From NCBI GenBank assembly GCA_964558275.1, contig CAZLDH010000024.1, positions 1-24,449 on the forward strand: a stretch of 24,449 bases of DNA, read 5' to 3'. How positions within the stretch are numbered: position 1 is the first letter of the stretch; every line of letters starts with the position of its first letter. Both the position numbers and the translations under genes were made by a program. The stretch is from FW021-bin31 sp964558275 (GTDB lineage: Bacteria; Bacteroidota; Bacteroidia; Chitinophagales; Chitinophagaceae). The notes below the pieces were generated by a model, which did no database searches, was not told where the DNA came from, and saw nothing but the letters and a program-made list of their open reading frames with translations. Positions 23,007 to 24,449 of the stretch are shown one piece after another.

Positions 23007-24125
23007 ATGAAATCATATAGAAAAATATTTATTGCAATAGCCGTTCTATTTTGTCTTGGGGGGATTTCTTTCCACAGTAATGCACAAGGAGTTCAACCAA
23101 AAGACGAAGATGATCCTTTTATAGTTATTATTGATCCGGGACATGGTGGATTTGACCCGGGAGCCAGAGGCAGTTATTCAACGGAAAAGGAAATTGCTTT
23201 GGACGTTGGTTTAAAAACGGGAAAACTTATTGACAAAATTCCGGGCGTAAAAGTGATTTACACCAGAACTACCGATATTATTCCCGGTCATAAAACCAAC
23301 AAACACGATGGATTACATTATAGAGCTGATTTTGCCAATAAGAAGAAGGGAAATGTTTTTATATCTATACATTGTAATGCAGCTGCTAATTCAAGTGCAA
23401 AGGGTACGGAAGTTTACGTTTGGGCTTTAAGAAAAAGTGATAATAAAGCAAAGGTACTAAGGCAGAATAAAGAACTAGAAGAGAAATTTGGAGATCCTAC
23501 TGAAGCCTCCGGGCCGTTGGATGCGATATATTGGAATTCTGTACGACACTCTTACATGAAACAAAGTCTTAGCTTGGCAGCAGATGTAGAAGACCAATTT
23601 GCAAAACTTCATCGTATAAATCGCAGCGTAAAACAGAGAAATGAAATAGGAATATGGGTACTCCATGCAACTGCCATGCCGAGTATTTTAATAGAAACTG
23701 GATTCATCACAAATAGAGAAGAAGAAGATTACCTGAATAACCATCAAGATCAGATTGCCGAATCAATATTCAAAGCCTTTGTTCAATATTTATCCGGTAT
23801 TAAAGGGGTATCCAAAAAACAATTGCTATCAGGGGTAAAAGTTCCAAAAGATCAGACTAAAGCTTATGGCAATTATCATTACAAAATTCAGCTCTTTGCC
23901 AGCAGTAAAAAAATGGATACCAACAATTGGAAATTCAAAAAGCTCGATGATGCTGTAGAGCGAAAAGCCATAAAAAACAAAGCAGGTAAAAGACTATACC
24001 GCTATTTATTAGGCAATTATTCTACTTATCAAAAAGCAACAAAAAGATTGAAACGAATAAAACCGATGGGTTATCAAGGGGCTTTTATCGTGACTTACAA
24101 GGGCGATAAAAGAGTAGCATTCTAA
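23007..24125 (+). CDS. N-acetylmuramoyl-L-alanine amidase (Amidase_3) with SPOR-like C-terminus
   Basis: 372 residues from the ATG at 23007. A TTG at 22956 would extend the frame but lies inside the promoter and ahead of the signal peptide, so it is rejected. The signal peptide runs MKSYRKIF to SNAQ (about 27 residues). The Amidase_3 domain has zinc ligands His46 in DPGHGG, Glu60 in STEKE, His122 in SIHCNA, and the catalytic Glu230 in IETGF. It cleaves the amide between N-acetylmuramate and L-alanine in peptidoglycan, typically at division. Residues about 288-372, with YHYKIQLFASS and YRYLLGNYSTYQKA, resemble a SPOR domain, which binds denuded glycan at the septum. It is divergent from lptD and precedes an MCE gene. 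Confidence 0.88.
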   Translation: MKSYRKIFIAIAVLFCLGGISFHSNAQGVQPKDEDDPFIVIIDPGHGGFDPGARGSYSTEKEIALDVGLKTGKLIDKIPGVKVIYTRTTDIIPGHKTNKHDGLHYRADFANKKKGNVFISIHCNAAANSSAKGTEVYVWALRKSDNKAKVLRQNKELEEKFGDPTEASGPLDAIYWNSVRHSYMKQSLSLAADVEDQFAKLHRINRSVKQRNEIGIWVLHATAMPSILIETGFITNREEEDYLNNHQDQIAESIFKAFVQYLSGIKGVSKKQLLSGVKVPKDQTKAYGNYHYKIQLFASSKKMDTNNWKFKKLDDAVERKAIKNKAGKRLYRYLLGNYSTYQKATKRLKRIKPMGYQGAFIVTYKGDKRVAF

Positions 24126-24151
24126 TACAAACAAAAGTCTTTTAAAGTGTC

Positions 24152-24184
24152 TTTGCAAAAGGTCAGTTTATTTGTATAAATTTG
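24152..24184 (+). promoter_or_regulatory. Promoter of the MCE/MlaD gene
   Basis: TTTG at 24152-24155 and TAAATTTG at 24177-24184 match the -33 and -7 elements with a 21-base spacer. Start of transcription would fall near 24190, about 16 bases ahead of the TTG start codon, so the gene need not depend on read-through from the amidase gene. Confidence 0.7.
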
Positions 24185-24205
24185 CTTCAACAAAACTAGT
24201 ATATT

Positions 24206-24449
24206 TTGAAGATATCTAATGAAACCAAAGTAGGCGTCTTAGTCGTAGTTGCTATCGTACTTCTCATCCTCGGATTTAATCTTTTAAAGGGAAATAATAT
24301 ATTCTCTTCGGATACTACGCTTTACGCTGTTTACGACAATGTCGACGGCTTGGCTCCTTCCAATCCTATTATCTTAAATGGCCTACAGGTAGGATCTGTT
24401 GGGGCATTAAATATAATGGATCAACAAGCAGGTGAAATTCTTGTAGAAC
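24206..24449 (+). CDS. MCE/MlaD family lipid-transport protein (5' end only)
   Basis: The frame from the TTG at 24206 gives KISNETKVG, a membrane-spanning helix (about VLVVVAIVLLILGF), then the start of an MCE domain with LKGNNIF, YDNVDGLAPSNPIILNGLQVG and SVGALN, and runs past the window edge. These match the MlaD substrate-binding subunit of phospholipid ABC transport systems between the two membranes. A stop codon lies three codons upstream and no ATG is in frame, so TTG is the start; family members commonly begin MKISxExKVG, which fits TTG-AAG-ATA. It should be anchored in the inner membrane with the MCE domain in the periplasm. The order LptD, amidase, MCE is familiar in Bacteroidota, linking LPS export, wall remodelling and lipid trafficking. 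Confidence 0.88.
   Translation, partial: MKISNETKVGVLVVVAIVLLILGFNLLKGNNIFSSDTTLYAVYDNVDGLAPSNPIILNGLQVGSVGALNIMDQQAGEILVE

Noticed and set aside
1..24449. CRISPR arrays, insertion sequences, tRNA genes and phage genes
   Set aside because: I looked for regular repeats, transposase motifs and cloverleaf sequences and saw none.

Overview
The window comes from a member of the Bacteroidota, an AT-rich, Gram-negative lineage. Three things point there. Several genes are preceded by the Bacteroidota -7 promoter element TAnnTTTG. Secreted proteins end their signal peptides in A-Q, with an M1 peptidase and a GH95 fucosidase among them. There is also a SusD fragment and a Bacteroidota-type LptD / amidase / MCE envelope cluster. 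I cannot name the genus; Chitinophagales or Sphingobacteriales-like is a guess.

Layout. 1-3.3 kb: a peptide-binding lipoprotein of an ABC importer (minus strand, cut by the window edge) is divergent from a secreted M1 metallopeptidase. 3.3-6.1 kb: a minus-strand operon pxpA-pxpB-pxpC (5-oxoprolinase) followed by a Nudix hydrolase; peptide uptake, peptide cleavage and pyroglutamate recycling sit side by side. 6.18-6.28 kb: the SRP RNA gene (minus), missed by protein-level annotation, with its own promoter and U-tract. 6.3-7.4 kb: an unrecognised exported protein divergent from a YciI-like protein, separated by a perfect 11-bp hairpin. 7.4-10.6 kb: a GH95 alpha-L-fucosidase (minus) divergent from a MiaE-type tRNA hydroxylase (plus); both have TAAATTTG promoter elements in the shared gap.

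10.6-18.7 kb is the most interesting part: eight tightly packed minus-strand genes. In transcription order they are an AraM/EgsA-type polyol-phosphate dehydrogenase, a HAD-IIA phosphatase, an AraB-like FGGY kinase, an RpiB-family isomerase, a RbtT/DalT-like polyol permease, a lipoprotein glycerophosphodiester phosphodiesterase, TrmN6 and YceI. The first three mirror the araB-araL-araM part of the Bacillus subtilis arabinose operon, but no arabinose isomerase or ribulose-phosphate epimerase is present. The RpiB homologue has lost residues used for ring opening and phosphate binding in E. coli RpiB. I infer an uncharacterised polyol (pentitol or tetritol) pathway. A decayed SusD fragment and a perfect AT palindrome lie just upstream of this operon.

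19.2-24.4 kb carries envelope functions: PlsC acyltransferase, LptD (minus), and, divergently, an N-acetylmuramoyl-L-alanine amidase with a SPOR-like tail, then the start of an MCE/MlaD lipid-transport gene that begins with TTG and runs off the right edge.
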